Shown here: piece after piece, positions 24,152 to 36,600 of the stretch
Layout: the number at the start of each line of letters is the position of its first letter
Position numbering within the stretch: the first letter of the stretch is position 1
Source of the DNA: Apostichopus japonicus
Lineage: Eukaryota; Echinodermata; Holothuroidea; Aspidochirotida; Stichopodidae
Reading direction: 5' to 3'
Assembly: GCF_037975245.1 (NCBI RefSeq)
Contig: NC_092569.1
Coordinates: forward strand, 32,759,668 to 32,819,667
DNA length: 60,000 bases
Translations under genes and position numbers: made by a program
The notes under the pieces: model-generated
Told to the model about the DNA's origin: nothing
Database searches by the model: none
The model's input: only the letters and a program-made list of their open reading frames with translations

Positions 24152-27100
24152 ATGACTGGAAAATCTTTCGATTTCATTGGATTTGCAAAGGATTTGCTTG
24201 CTGGCGGTACCGCAGCGGCAATCTCAAAAACAGCAGTAGCTCCGATCGAACGAGTTAAGCTTCTTCTTCAGGTAAACACACATTTTCAATTTGAATACAT
24301 CGATAAAAGTACTTGCATGAGAGGCGTTAAAATTATTGAATGTGTATATTTATCTTCATTTTCGCTTAAATGGCTATTTTTGCAAAATTTCACTTTTTCA
24401 TGGTTTTGCAATTAATTAGGCCAAAACGTTATTTATTTCATTAAATTTAATTTTCGGATTTAAATTTAAAGTTTTCAAGCTGCTTAAAAATATTTGGAGT
24501 TCAATTTCTGGGCTAAAAATGTTGTTTTCGTGCGTTTTAGGGCTAACTCTGTTTACACAGAAGCAATCTATCCAATAGGACCATAAACTTCAATTTTTTT
24601 CTTAGATTTGAGGGTTACAAAATTACCGGTCTTATTTAATCTTGTTCGGAATTATCGATACTAATGTTTCGTAAAACTCTCCCAATCAATTGTTTGAGAA
24701 GAGAGCATTAAACGTTTATATCTTAAGCACCAAGTTACCAAAAATAATCTCTACCGAAAACTTAGGCTGTTTCCCAAGTAAACTAGAACGTTAGGCTTCT
24801 GTAAGGAACATTTCATCGTACATTGTGTAGTCCATAGTCATTCTAGTAGGAAGGCTATGTTTACATTTTGACGGCATTCAGTTGCTTAGCGTGGATGACG
24901 TAGACGGTCATGTCATCATTCATTAATATTCATATTTTAACACATGTGATTATGCCTTAATGATTATTCATAACTGACGTCACTTTGTCAGGCTTACATG
25001 TATGTGAGTGTCTACATTACGTAGTGGGAGTTATAACAGTGTAATATTCTCATAAGTGCATTGCATGTATATACCAATGCGCGTGCCTTGTTTATGTTCA
25101 ACTGATCATACTCTATACATTAACGAACGACCAGGTAACGTGAACGTGATCTCTTCGTGACGTAGTTGTTGCTAAGCCAATCGAATCTCCACATATAATA
25201 GGTACCTGCGTTACTAAGGCGCAGACCAATCTGCGTGGCTGTTTGTTTCCCCACTAAGCTACGTCAGACTTTTTTTGTTTTCATGCATAATCGATATAGG
25301 CACTCGACAGGAACATATGCATGTCATGATGTGAACGCGCGTGCGTATGTCGCTCACGAGTGTTTAACGGGGAGGTGTGACGCAGTAGACTCGTGAATTA
25401 ACCTGGAGTTGTCGCGTGTAAATGAGAGGGTGCGTGTGACGACACCGTAGTGCGTCAATAAGTAAATATCGCGCTGCTAGCCTAGCTTATCAGTTCTGCA
25501 TTTAGTTCACTAACCACTGATAGGGACTAAACGCGCTTCGAGTGACGTCATTTTCCTCATGTACCTAGAACATTGATATCGGCGCGCGGCGCTCAAGTTT
25601 ACTTCGCACTGCTTTAAGCTGTTCTCATGGGCGCGTATCGTAAAATAGTCGCGGGAATGATGCTCAATATCCGTAGAAAATAGTCGAAAGTTAGAAGGCG
25701 CAAATTTTAAGGCTTAAGAAATTAATAGCTATCGGAAAGAAGTGAACGAATAGAACTATGGCGCTGTTTCCAAATATTATTTAACCATCTTGCGATGGAA
25801 CGGCTACGTACGGGAAGGGACCGTTCGTATTCTTGCCAAAGTTAGGCTACAAGTTTTTAGTGTCAGCCCACCATATCCTACATACATATCAATGTAGCTA
25901 CTAGCACTCAATCGGTTTGGAATTTAATGTGTATTATGGTTTCAGTGAATTATATTAAGTGATCAGTTTAATTTATTTGCACTTTGAATAACAACATGAA
26001 AACAAAATTTCTTGTTAAGGTAGCCTAGTTACATATTTACGAGATATATATCACGCTGATCATATCGAAACAATCATATGAGCAACGCATGTTATGTAAC
26101 CATTGTATTTGAATATGGACTGCGTCATTTCGTCAGCGTGAGAGGCTCAATAAAACGCGCTCTGAAATGTACATAAAACTGTAAGGCGTCCAGCACTATT
26201 CATGCAAATAACATGCTGAAGGCATTGCGTGGAAGAAATTAATATGTATTAATTACTACTGTGTTAGCATCCGTGTAAAATCTACATTGAGCGTCACCCA
26301 TGCAGGCTCGAGCACTGACGCGCACACTAGTCCTAAGGTATGAAAGTGTTGTAGTTGGTTATTCAAGGTACGACGTACACAGCTGTATTGGGTAGATACC
26401 GATACGCGCGTGAGATAAAACATGCATGCATGTAAGGTGAACGGGCGTATACTGTTGCATAGGCCTGAACTTTCACGCGTATCAGATCGAAACTGAAGTG
26501 TGTGGCTATAGTCTAGCGCGTGTGCATAGTCTAGCGCGTGTGCAGTATACGATGACATGACGCGCGCGGTACTGTGATGAGTCATAAGTTGGAACGAGCC
26601 ACAAGAGAATGGAAACAAGAGCTGATGTGTGGTGAGGACCGAGTAGGTGAGGGGGATGTTAAGGGAGGGCATAGGTAGGGAAGGATGTGAGTAGATGAGA
26701 ATGAAGCGGCTCTTCCCATGAAGTGGCCACGCACTTATATATCGTTGCACTTAACAAAGTTGATCGAAACTCCATTATGTTCAACATCATCTTAATCAAT
26801 TATTTCTTTGAACAGGTGCAAGCAGCCTCCAAGCAAATCGCAGCTGACCAGCAGTACAAGGGTATCATTGACTGCTTTGGTCGTGTCACCAGGGAGCAGG
26901 GTTTCAGATCATTATGGAGGGGTAACTTTGCCAACGTCCTCCGCTACTTCCCAACCCAGGTCAGTGTGCGGGAATTATCTTCCTTCGCTATTGCAAATGT
27001 AATTTGTCACAATTCCTGATATCATCTTCAGAGGATACCTTCAAAGTTTCATCATTTTCTGTACTCATTTCCTCCTCAGGCTCTAAACTTTGCCTTCAAG

Positions 27101-28328
27101 GACAAGTACAAGCAGCTGTTCCTGAGTGGTGTGGACAAGCACAAGCAGTTCTGGCGCTACTTTGGAGGCAACCTGGCTTCGGGCGGTGCAGCTGGTGCCA
27201 CTTCTCTCCTTTTCGTCTACCCGCTAGACTTTGCCCGAACGAGACTCGCGGCTGACGTGGGCAAGCAAGGAGTGCGCGAGTTCACCGGACTGGGAGACTG
27301 CATCAAGAAGATCCGAAGGTGAAAATTATTGAGAAACTACTCATCCATCATCAAAGTTGGGAGGTGTGGGGAGGGGGGAGGGGCGGGGAGGGGGAGGGGC
27401 ATATGGAGGGATTTTTGCTACAATGGAAATGTATTAACCAGAAGTTTGACTATACAAATGAAAGATGTCACAGGAGATCCCAGCTTACCTATCCCCTTCT
27501 TCACCTATCATTGCCCTCTGCTGCTTATCTTACAAGTAAACATGCATAAGATTGTCAAGTAAACTAATAACAATATGCTCTCTGTTTCACACTAGATCTG
27601 ATGGTATGATTGGGCTCTACCGTGGATTTGGTGTGTCCGTGCAGGGTATTATCATCTACCGTGCTTCCTACTTTGGCACCTATGACACCTGCAAAGCCAT
27701 GCTCCCCATGGAGAAACCAGGTTTCGTGGTCTCCTGGCTCATTGCTCAAACAGTGACCACTATGTCCGGTGTGGTCTCTTACCCATTCGACACAGTAAGT
27801 GGTCTAATATTAGAAGTAGACTTCAGCAAGTCTAAAATACATTACAGGGCTTCACCAAGACTAAATAACTTTCCTTTTTTGGGGGAGGGGGGGGTGGTCA
27901 GGGGGTTCTTCTTGTTTTGGGAAGCATCATTTGCCACATTGTACACAACACTGCGATCCTACTATGAAATTTCATTGCTTTAATAAAAACAAAAATTGTG
28001 GAAGACTTGGGCAAGTATAAAATGATACTCTAATCTACAAATGTTGTTTAACCAGAATGTCATGACAAGTAGAAATAACGGTCAGAGGTCGCGACAAAGT
28101 AACCTTAACCGAAATGACTCCTTCTTTATTATACAGGTTCGTCGTCGCATGATGATGCAATCTGGTCGTGAGGACGTCCTCTACAAAAACACCCTGGACT
28201 GCTGGAGAAAGATCGCCCAGCAGGAAGGAAGCAAAGCCTTCTTCAAGGGTGCCTTCTCCAACGTCCTCAGGGGTACAGGCGGTGCCTTGGTCCTCGTCCT
28301 TTACGATGAGATCAAGAGCTTGCTCTAA
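24152..28328 (+). CDS. SLC25A4/5/6-like (ANT): Mitochondrial ADP/ATP carrier (adenine nucleotide translocase)
   Basis: This is the inner-membrane carrier that exchanges matrix ATP for cytosolic ADP. Coding exons are 24152-24271, 26816-26959, 27080-27318, 27596-27794 and 28137-28328. They total 894 nt, giving 297 residues plus TAA, the normal family length. All three carrier repeats are present with their PX[DE]XX[KR] signatures: PIERVK at residue 31, PLDFAR in exon 3, and PFDTVR across the exon 4/5 join. The nucleotide-carrier hallmark RRRMMM begins at residue 236. The N-terminus [20 protein letters not shown] is typical. Exons are more GC-rich and codon-biased than the flanks, as expected for a highly expressed gene. 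I see no break. Orthology to a particular vertebrate paralogue is not meaningful for an invertebrate. Confidence 0.98.
24272..26815 (+). other. ANT intron 1
   Basis: A 2.5-kb intron, unusually rich in CG dinucleotides and short CGCG tracts around 25300-25700 and 26270-26560. I see no exon and no clear mobile element. Open frames in it have no recognisable product. Confidence 0.7.
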
Positions 28329-29837
28329 GACCTGATCAAGCTTTCCTTCTATTTCAATTTCTTCAATTTAAACTTAAAATTCAAAAATCAATTTAACCAA
28401 AATCATTGTGCCTATAAATTTAACTTAAAACTTAACTAATTATCACTATAACAATTTAACTAATGCTTTAATTTGCTTGATATTAATTGTATATTGCAGA
28501 CAACATTTGTATCATTGTTTCCACCTTTTTTTTTATTATTTTTTTTATTTTTTAAAACTTTTTTTAAATTTTTTATTTTTTATTTTTTTTTGGAAACAGT
28601 GTTATAAATTTGTTTGTAATATGCTTTTAATATCTTGCAATTTAAATGTATTAAACAAATTGGAAATGTGTAAATTTGTGAAAATTTGTGAAAACTTGAA
28701 ATTTGTGAAACTTGTGAGACATGTAATATTTGAAATTTGAATGGAAATTAAAGGCAATGTACTACAACTAATTGAAAAACAAAAATATACTGTACTTTGT
28801 TCTCTATGTGTTTTTGTATGGTAGGGGCCTGTGGCATGCATTCATCACCTGTGGGAGTGTGGGTAAGAGACAGGCAATATCATCCAGGTGTTGTGGTGGG
28901 GGAGGGGGTAATGGAAGGGTGGGGGTAATGGGGTGTGGAGAGGATGCTCTCACCCATTCAAAATGTAGTATGTATGAATAAACAGGCAGTGACTGCTTCA
29001 GGTAAATTGCAATATCTGCTTTGTAGCTGAATAACAATGCAGGAGGCATAAAAAAAACCTTGATTGTGATAAGGGTGGTAGACTAGGAGGGGTATGGGCA
29101 GAGTTAATGTAAGTAAGGTACTTTAAAGAAGTGAGGTTAATCACAGCAAAGTTTGGGTACAACTGAATACCCCTACCCTAGAACCATTCCCTGCCAGATC
29201 ACTGTATAATAAGTGATACATTACTGGCAGTTAAATGGTACCACATCCCTTCCATGGTTCTGAGTGAGACAACACCCCTACACATACTATAAAACTCTTC
29301 ACCACCTCCCCCTCCCCTCCGTATCCCTTCCATGGTTCTGAGTATGACAACACCCCTCACACATAGAATAAACATCTGAGCTACTGTAACTTGCTAAATG
29401 GGTAGCAAAATATAACAATGAGAAATGATGGTTATGAAAGTTGAAAAGAAATGCACCAGTGATGTCACTTTTAAACAATGTATTTGTATTTCTGTAACAA
29501 ACTCATGGAAACATAAAGGTGTAACAGGTTGAGAGGGGCTAGGGCTTTAACTGTTGTACCAATGTATTACCTAACAACATTTCAGTTGATGGAGGCCCTT
29601 CACCACACAGAATTATATCTTTGGATTAAAACTCTATATAATTGATCAGTATTTTATCAGTACAAGTATTAGCAAATTCTGATCACTTCAGGTAGAAGTT
29701 ATCAATAACAATTGGACAGTTTGCATCTCCATTTATTGCTGTATTTTAATTAGGTTTCTCTTAGTAAACATACCTCACAATATCTCATGCACAACAAATT
29801 ATTTGCTAGAAATATGCATTTCCTTGTCTTACTAGAC
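28329..29837. other. ANT 3' UTR and convergent intergenic space
   Basis: 28329-28760 is T/A-rich, probably 3' UTR. Further right are short G-rich tracts (28890-28935) and a ~78-bp-spaced tandem duplication around 29246-29370 (CCCTTCCATGGTTCTGAGT twice). I see no gene. Confidence 0.6.
28747..28752 (+). promoter_or_regulatory. Candidate polyadenylation signal of the ANT gene
   Basis: ATTAAA sits 419 bp after the ANT stop codon, at the end of an AT-rich 3' UTR-like stretch (28329-28760). No canonical AATAAA is closer. Confidence 0.35.
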
Positions 29838-30306
29838 TAAGGTGACCACATTTGCATGACTGTAATCAGGGACATTTATTGCGTGACTGATATGGGGGAG
29901 GGGTTTAAGGGTGTCCCCCTCCCCTTTGGAAAATTTTTTGAATTGCCTTAGGTGCTCTGATGTAAAATGGTGATACTTAGAAGCACTTTTTATATCAATT
30001 TTATTTTCAAAAATGTAGCTTTTTCTTAGATGAAATTTGCTTACTTTGCAAAAGAGTGCTAGGCTAGATCGATCTAGCATATTCCACTTTACACTGGCCC
30101 ATCTGAAATACTAGTTAGTTTCGTTCTGCGACTGCACACTTGACTAAATTTTGTTTTTACAATTATTTTACTAATAATGTGGGATATTTTCGAAATTCCT
30201 GAACATTTTGACGAATCGGGGACATTTTCGGGGACACTTGTTCATTGGGGACAGCACACTGTAATCGGGGACTGTCCCCGAAAATCGGGGATGTCTGGTC
30301 ACCTTA
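29838..30306. mobile_element. hAT-like MITE, 469 bp, perfect 8-bp TSD
   Basis: Termini TAAGGTGACCA are exactly inverted, and the flanks are TACTAGAC on both sides (29830-29837 and 30307-30314). About 100 bp of the interior (GGGGTTTAAGGG, GTGTCCCCCTCCCCTTT and on to TAAAATGGTG) resembles the element at 14362-14820, although the termini differ. It is in the ANT/RIOK1 intergenic region. Confidence 0.9.
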
Positions 30307-30603
30307 TACTAGACCATTCTTAATATTTTGATTGATTTGGGTATGAGAACCTTCTAAGCACTTAAAAAGCTAGTAAACCAATTTGGGGGTTACCTGACTG
30401 GTTATCTTCAAACCCACTGTGCTTATATCATAAACCAACCCCCCCCCCCCCCACCACCAAAACCCCCATCTTCAGCACCTTCTAAGGTTACTTAATATAC
30501 ATAATACAGCATGGTTCTTCCTATTACACAATTTATCATGCTGATCTCATAAAAAAAATCTAAAAACTTGTTTAAATAGAGATGACAAGTTCTGCTACCA
30601 GTA

Positions 30604-33600
30604 TCACCTTTTAGTAGTCCTACTGACTTTGGCCAATTTCTCCTTGCGTTTCTTCACGTGTTTGGGTATCTTGTTCTTTCTATTCTCTCTTTGCTCTTCT
30701 TTGACAGCTTTCTTCCTTTCCTTTGAAGTTAGAGAGAGAGAGAATAAGAGGAGATGTGACAGATTTGAAATTTGAAAACGGACAATATTTTATACAAGAC
30801 ATGATCTGCATTTTAATTTATGTCTGTCAAAGTTGCTTTGAGTGACAGATTGTTGCTCATCATATATCAATTCCATCATGGTACCCTTGCTGAAGATAGA
30901 GTTTCTCTATGCCCCCCCCCCCCCCCCGGCACTAATGTCTATTCCACTACCTTACACCTCCAAAGATAAAGCTTACTCTTTTTTCTAGCATGGACTCGTC
31001 TTTAGGTCGATGGTATTTCTGTGTGTTATCATTGCTCATCTCATCTTCATCCTCAGAGTTGCTATCCTCACTACCCTGAGAAGAGGAGTCATCTTCCATC
31101 TCCTCCTCTTCAAATTGAACCTCTTTCTTCGTCTCTGGTTGTGAATCACATTGCTGGAAGACATAATAATGGCACGTAGGAAATAGTCGGCAAACTATAG
31201 CATGTATGAAACGACTGGACAGTGTCAAGTTTTGTTTCCATGGAAATGGCTTAAAGGTCACAAACATGTAACCAACACAGAGCTAGACACAAAAGAAGGT
31301 ACACACGGTGAAACAACTGTGTAGTCTATCAGGATAGAGCAGTGTCTTTTAACATAACCTACCAGTTTTATGATCTAATTTACATGTTAACATTACAATC
31401 TTGAATGACGAAGAGATATATCAACACTCCTACTAAAGAAGTTTTGTAGTTAAGGTCCCATACATGTACTTGAAAAAAACTGAAACCAAACATCAAGGGA
31501 TATATGCCCTCAGAGAATGGGATATATATGCCCTAAATTGTGTGGGTATATATATCATGGGATATATGTGCTAAATATTTGTTTATATATGATGGGATAT
31601 GCATTCAATGTTTAGGTATATATATGATGGGATATGCATTCAATGTTTAGGTATATATATGATGAGATATGCATTCAATGTTTAGGTATATACATGATGG
31701 GATATGCATTCAATGTTTAGGTATATATATGATGGGATATGCATTCAATGTTTAGGTATATACATGATGGGATATGCATTCAATGTGTAGGTATATATAT
31801 ATGATGGGATATGCATTCAATGTGTAGGTATATATAAGATGGGATATATGTGCTAAATATTTGTTTATATATGATGGGATATGCATTCAATGTTTAGGTA
31901 TATATATGATGGGTTATGCATTCAGTGTTTAGGTATATATATATATATATATGATGGGATATGCATTCAATGTTTAGGTATATATATGATGGGATATGCT
32001 TCAATGTGTAGGTATATATATATGATGGGATATGCATTCAATGTGTAGGTACATAAAAGATGGGATATGCATTCAATGTGTAGGTATATATATATGATGG
32101 GATATGCATTCAATGTGTAGGTATATATATATGATGGGATATGCATTCAATGTGTAGGTATATATATATGATGGGATATGCTTCAATGTGTAGGTACATA
32201 AAAGATGGGATATGCATTCAATGTGTAGGTGTATATATATGATGGGATATGCATTCAATGTGTAGGTATATATATATGATGGGATATGCATTCAATGTGT
32301 AGGTATATATATATGATGGGATATGCTTCAATGTGTAGGTACATAAAAGATGGGATATGCATTCAATGTGTAGGTATATATATATGATGGGATATGCTTC
32401 AATGTGTAGGTACATAAAAGATGGGATATGCCCTCCATCAAATCAGGCATTCTCTACTGTCCCAAAGAATGGTTTTAATATCTATTGCCATACTGAATGT
32501 CTCTCTTCATTCATTGCTAAACAATAGAACAAATTCTCACCTGCTTTTGTCCACCTAAATTATCTTGCAACCCAGTGATCCTGCCGTACAGAATCTGGAA
32601 AAGAAAAGAGAGGAAAATGAATGTAAAACACAAAATTCACCCAGTAACCCCCATTACTGGATGTGCAAACCTAACACGTCTCCGCACCCCACCCTCCTCC
32701 CTCTGGTTGACAAATCAGAGAAATAAAATTGTTTTGAGGAAATATATTAGACCTCCCAATTAACTGGTAAGGTAGGGTTCATAAGAGAGCATTGAAGATT
32801 TCTTATATCTTATGTACAGGTGCAGCAGGCATCCATGTGTGCAGCAGGCATCAATGCCATGATTTACCATTTAAATGTTTCCATTTAATGCTACTAAGAC
32901 AAACTGCAACAGTTTGTACAGTCAGGCTTACTGTTAAATTATATTGGTATATTCAGTACAACTCCAACTATGTTGATGCTAGTTACATGAAATGGTCCTG
33001 TGTCACTTTTAAAAATGTACAGTGCTCACTTTGTCCACTTTTTTTTTAATCATTTTTTTTATTCTTAAACTCTCCCAATCCATGAATTTATAAATTTTAC
33101 ATAAAACTGAAAAGACAGAAGCTCCTTACATCCTGTGTTTCTCCTGATCGAGTCTTTGTGATGTCTTTTTCTACATTCATGACTTCCTCTAATTTCTGAG
33201 GGATGAAGGACTGTTTGAAAACCTGTAAAATCAGAGAATAAAAACAACCAAAGTCTCAAGTGCAAGTTGGCGAAAGTAAACACAGTCACCATCTTGAATG
33301 GAGTTATATGCAGACATCCAGGTTAAGGCCTGCAAACTAATATACTAAAAATTACCACGTTAACCCAGGGATTTGGAAACATGTTAACTTTATACTCGTG
33401 GCATGACAGATCAGAGGGGATTGTACCATAGAAAATAAATATGATATCAGGTTTGAAGGTTGGCAATGGGTAAACCCAGCCTCTTGGAACCCAGTTAAAT
33501 CATACCAACCCATCCCTTTGTCAACTATTCAAATGAGCTAAATTTTTATCAAACTTCATGCTTTAACATCATGATAACATTACAATAAGCTTCAACACCT

Positions 33601-36600
33601 ATATGTCTTCTTTTTTTATTTGCTATTGATGCAGTTGGTTCTAACTCAATAGCAAAATGATGATTCCACTGCACCCCTGCCACCACCTCCCCCATTCAAT
33701 GTTCTGTACTTTATGTACATCCTCCCCCATACTGGTGTAATTATATGGTAATTAGTCCTACATACAACTCCCTTTGATAAAGTTGTTACCATTTGGAGTG
33801 ACGACTAATGTGAAACACCAACTGATGCCTTTCGTGCTCAACGGATTTGCTAGGTTGCTGGATACTGCATGACGACCGCAACCAGTTGCTATATAATCTG
33901 ACAACACCTTCTTGCCTGGCTGTTATACTTTCACTAATACAAGAGACACATCACATCATCAATGTTTGGATAAACCCTGTACTACAGCTAAACACTGTAT
34001 GTAAGGCATACCTACCTCTGCTTCAATCTTCTCCTGCTCCGAGACGTCCTCTTGAGATCTTTGGGATGCTATCTCCATGGCCTATTGAAAGTGAAAAGAA
34101 AGAAAGATTTATACACTGCATGAAAGGTTGTGGGTTAAAGGTCACAAACTGTTCCATACTGTCATGGAATGTACATGTTATTGCCCGGACTGATAATGGT
34201 GACCTTTGTTCTTTAAATTACTTGTTTATTTCGATATGCAGCTGCATGAAATCACTGCAATGTATTAGTTGCACAAAATTAACGAACAGTACTATCGAGA
34301 AATGCTACCTGTATATGACAAATTGATGAGTCGTGAAAGAATTTCTATATATATATATTATTTTATTATATATATTTATAACTTCTAGTTACATGTTTAG
34401 CTCAAACAGGATGAAAATTTGAGGCGATTGTTTGAGATTTGAAAAATTTGACACTGATACCGTGAGCAATCTATGTTAGTTATCGAACGATATCCAAAAC
34501 CACAGCATCTTAAACGCCACATGACGGTTAGGAACCTTCCCAACAGGCTTCCTCTTACATAATATGTCTTCCAACACTATAATCATTTTTGTAGTATTGT
34601 CATACGTTGGTCAGACTGCTTTTAACGCCTGCATTTTTCAGAGCAACATGGCCTGGATTTAACTTAACAGAAAGCCATCACTGACCTTGGTAAGATAATC
34701 ATCCATGTTTTCAGAGTTGATACTGGGATCAGTAACAAAATCAAAGAGCTCCCTCACTGTCATCGTGCAAACATCTTTCTTTCTAAAGTATTCTGAGGAG
34801 GAAGACCATGTGACATTATGTTAAAAGCCGAGACAGAGCGAGGAATCGGTAGAAAGCAAACGTTGAACGAAACAGATGTATAGACAGACGAATATTGAGA
34901 TCTACTTAAAAAAGTCAATACCCACTCTGGTTAGCACGGCGATGCCTGACACATGAAGCGCATAGTAAAACAATAGGAAATGAAATACTAAAATTCTGTC
35001 CAAAATTTTTTTTTTTTATGAAATGTCCCAAATTTTTGAAAGCAGCCTTTTTGAAGTTTAACTTGCTTCCTTTGGTCAAAAGCACTATACTCTCGGCCAA
35101 GAATAGATGTTTAAGCTCAAAATATACATGGCAATATTCATATAAATATACCTACATGTGTGAGTCCTGCACACCTATTGCTTTTATTTCTAAAATAAAC
35201 AACTTGTATTTCCCCTCTTTCATAGCTAAATGTTGTGAACTTTAACCCCTAACCCCCCCATAATGAGACTCCAGCCTGGCCAGAGAGCTGTTGAATATTC
35301 AGAGAGCTCTCACCTGTCACGTTTGTACAGTCCTTCCTCAAAAACTCCAACGCAAGGTGGTGATCATGTTCCACAGACTGAGATACATCAATGATGTAAA
35401 GTTTGTCATCGCAGAACCTTAAACGAAATCAAGTCACCCGTTACAGAATCATAATCATTACAAATATCATCATATCATATCATTAAAATTATCATAAACA
35501 TGAATGTTTTTATGATATTTTTTTCATACGTCTATATTCAGCTGTATTTATCAGTATGAACATATTCAAACAATGTTTGCATCAAAGAATCCGATAAACA
35601 GCTCACAATACTTCTTATAATTCATGCAAATCTAACGAGTAACAGATGTAATAACTGGCAAACAATTTATGCTGACTATCGGAGATTTATGACTGTGTGA
35701 GACGACCGTCAACTCCTTGATTATTTTGATGTGCAGCCAGCATTACAACCCACAACAAGAAATTTACAAATGCACTTAAAAAACTACAATGCATATTGGA
35801 TCGGGATCCCGATGGTATTACTTGACAATGAGGGAAGGCATCTGTTAGAGCTTAGTTGGACAATAGTTCCCTAGGCAATCCTTTGGAGATGCACAACTGG
35901 TGTCAAGGGCATAAGCTATTCGTGTGATGTAAATACAAATGCCATGTAAACCATGTTATCATGTACTATTATACTGAAGGTCCAATGGTATGCATGTAAG
36001 ATGTATCGTGGTAAATACTGCACAGACTCGTCTGAGTACAAATTCGATGAGTAATTGTGTTTCATGATACGACTGAACAATGACACATCACCAACCCAAG
36101 TAGGTATATAACAAGATCAATTGTATGAACCTCAAAATATCATTTTGAACCTCACCTATGTAAAACCAAACCAGCAAAAGATGGTGCAAAGTTGAACTAA
36201 TAGTACACAATATTTATTCACAAACATTTATCCTCTGTGAACTGTTATCAGCTGATTCCTATTGTAATCATTATTAAGACATACATCACCATGGCAACAG
36301 CTACCAAATGTTACACACACACACACACACACATCAATATATAATTCCTCACAACTCCTTATACTTACAAGATGTTGAATTCACTAAGATCAGCATGGAC
36401 CAGCTTTGCGTCTTGATAAATTTTGCGGACAGCTTGGATGCACTCCAAATAAAGCTCCCTTGCTTTACTCTCTGTGATGTTTACGTCCTTCAGTAATGGA
36501 GCTGGCCTGCGAGAAATCATTTATGAAATTTTAGATATACTGTACATGCGATCATAAGTCTCAATCATCAAACAATGTGTGTTGTAAAGATAGTAGCAAA

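Noticed and set aside
26256-26750. 164-codon minus-strand ORF in ANT intron 1
   Set aside because: Composition looks non-coding (short repeats such as [14 protein letters not shown]) and no family is recognised.
31540-32435. Regular repeat array resembling a CRISPR
   Set aside because: Repeats are directly tandem without unique spacers and vary in TA number; the genome is animal nuclear DNA.
33847-34326. 159-codon plus-strand ORF
   Set aside because: It overlaps the real RIOK1 exon 34016-34081 on the other strand and has no recognisable motif.
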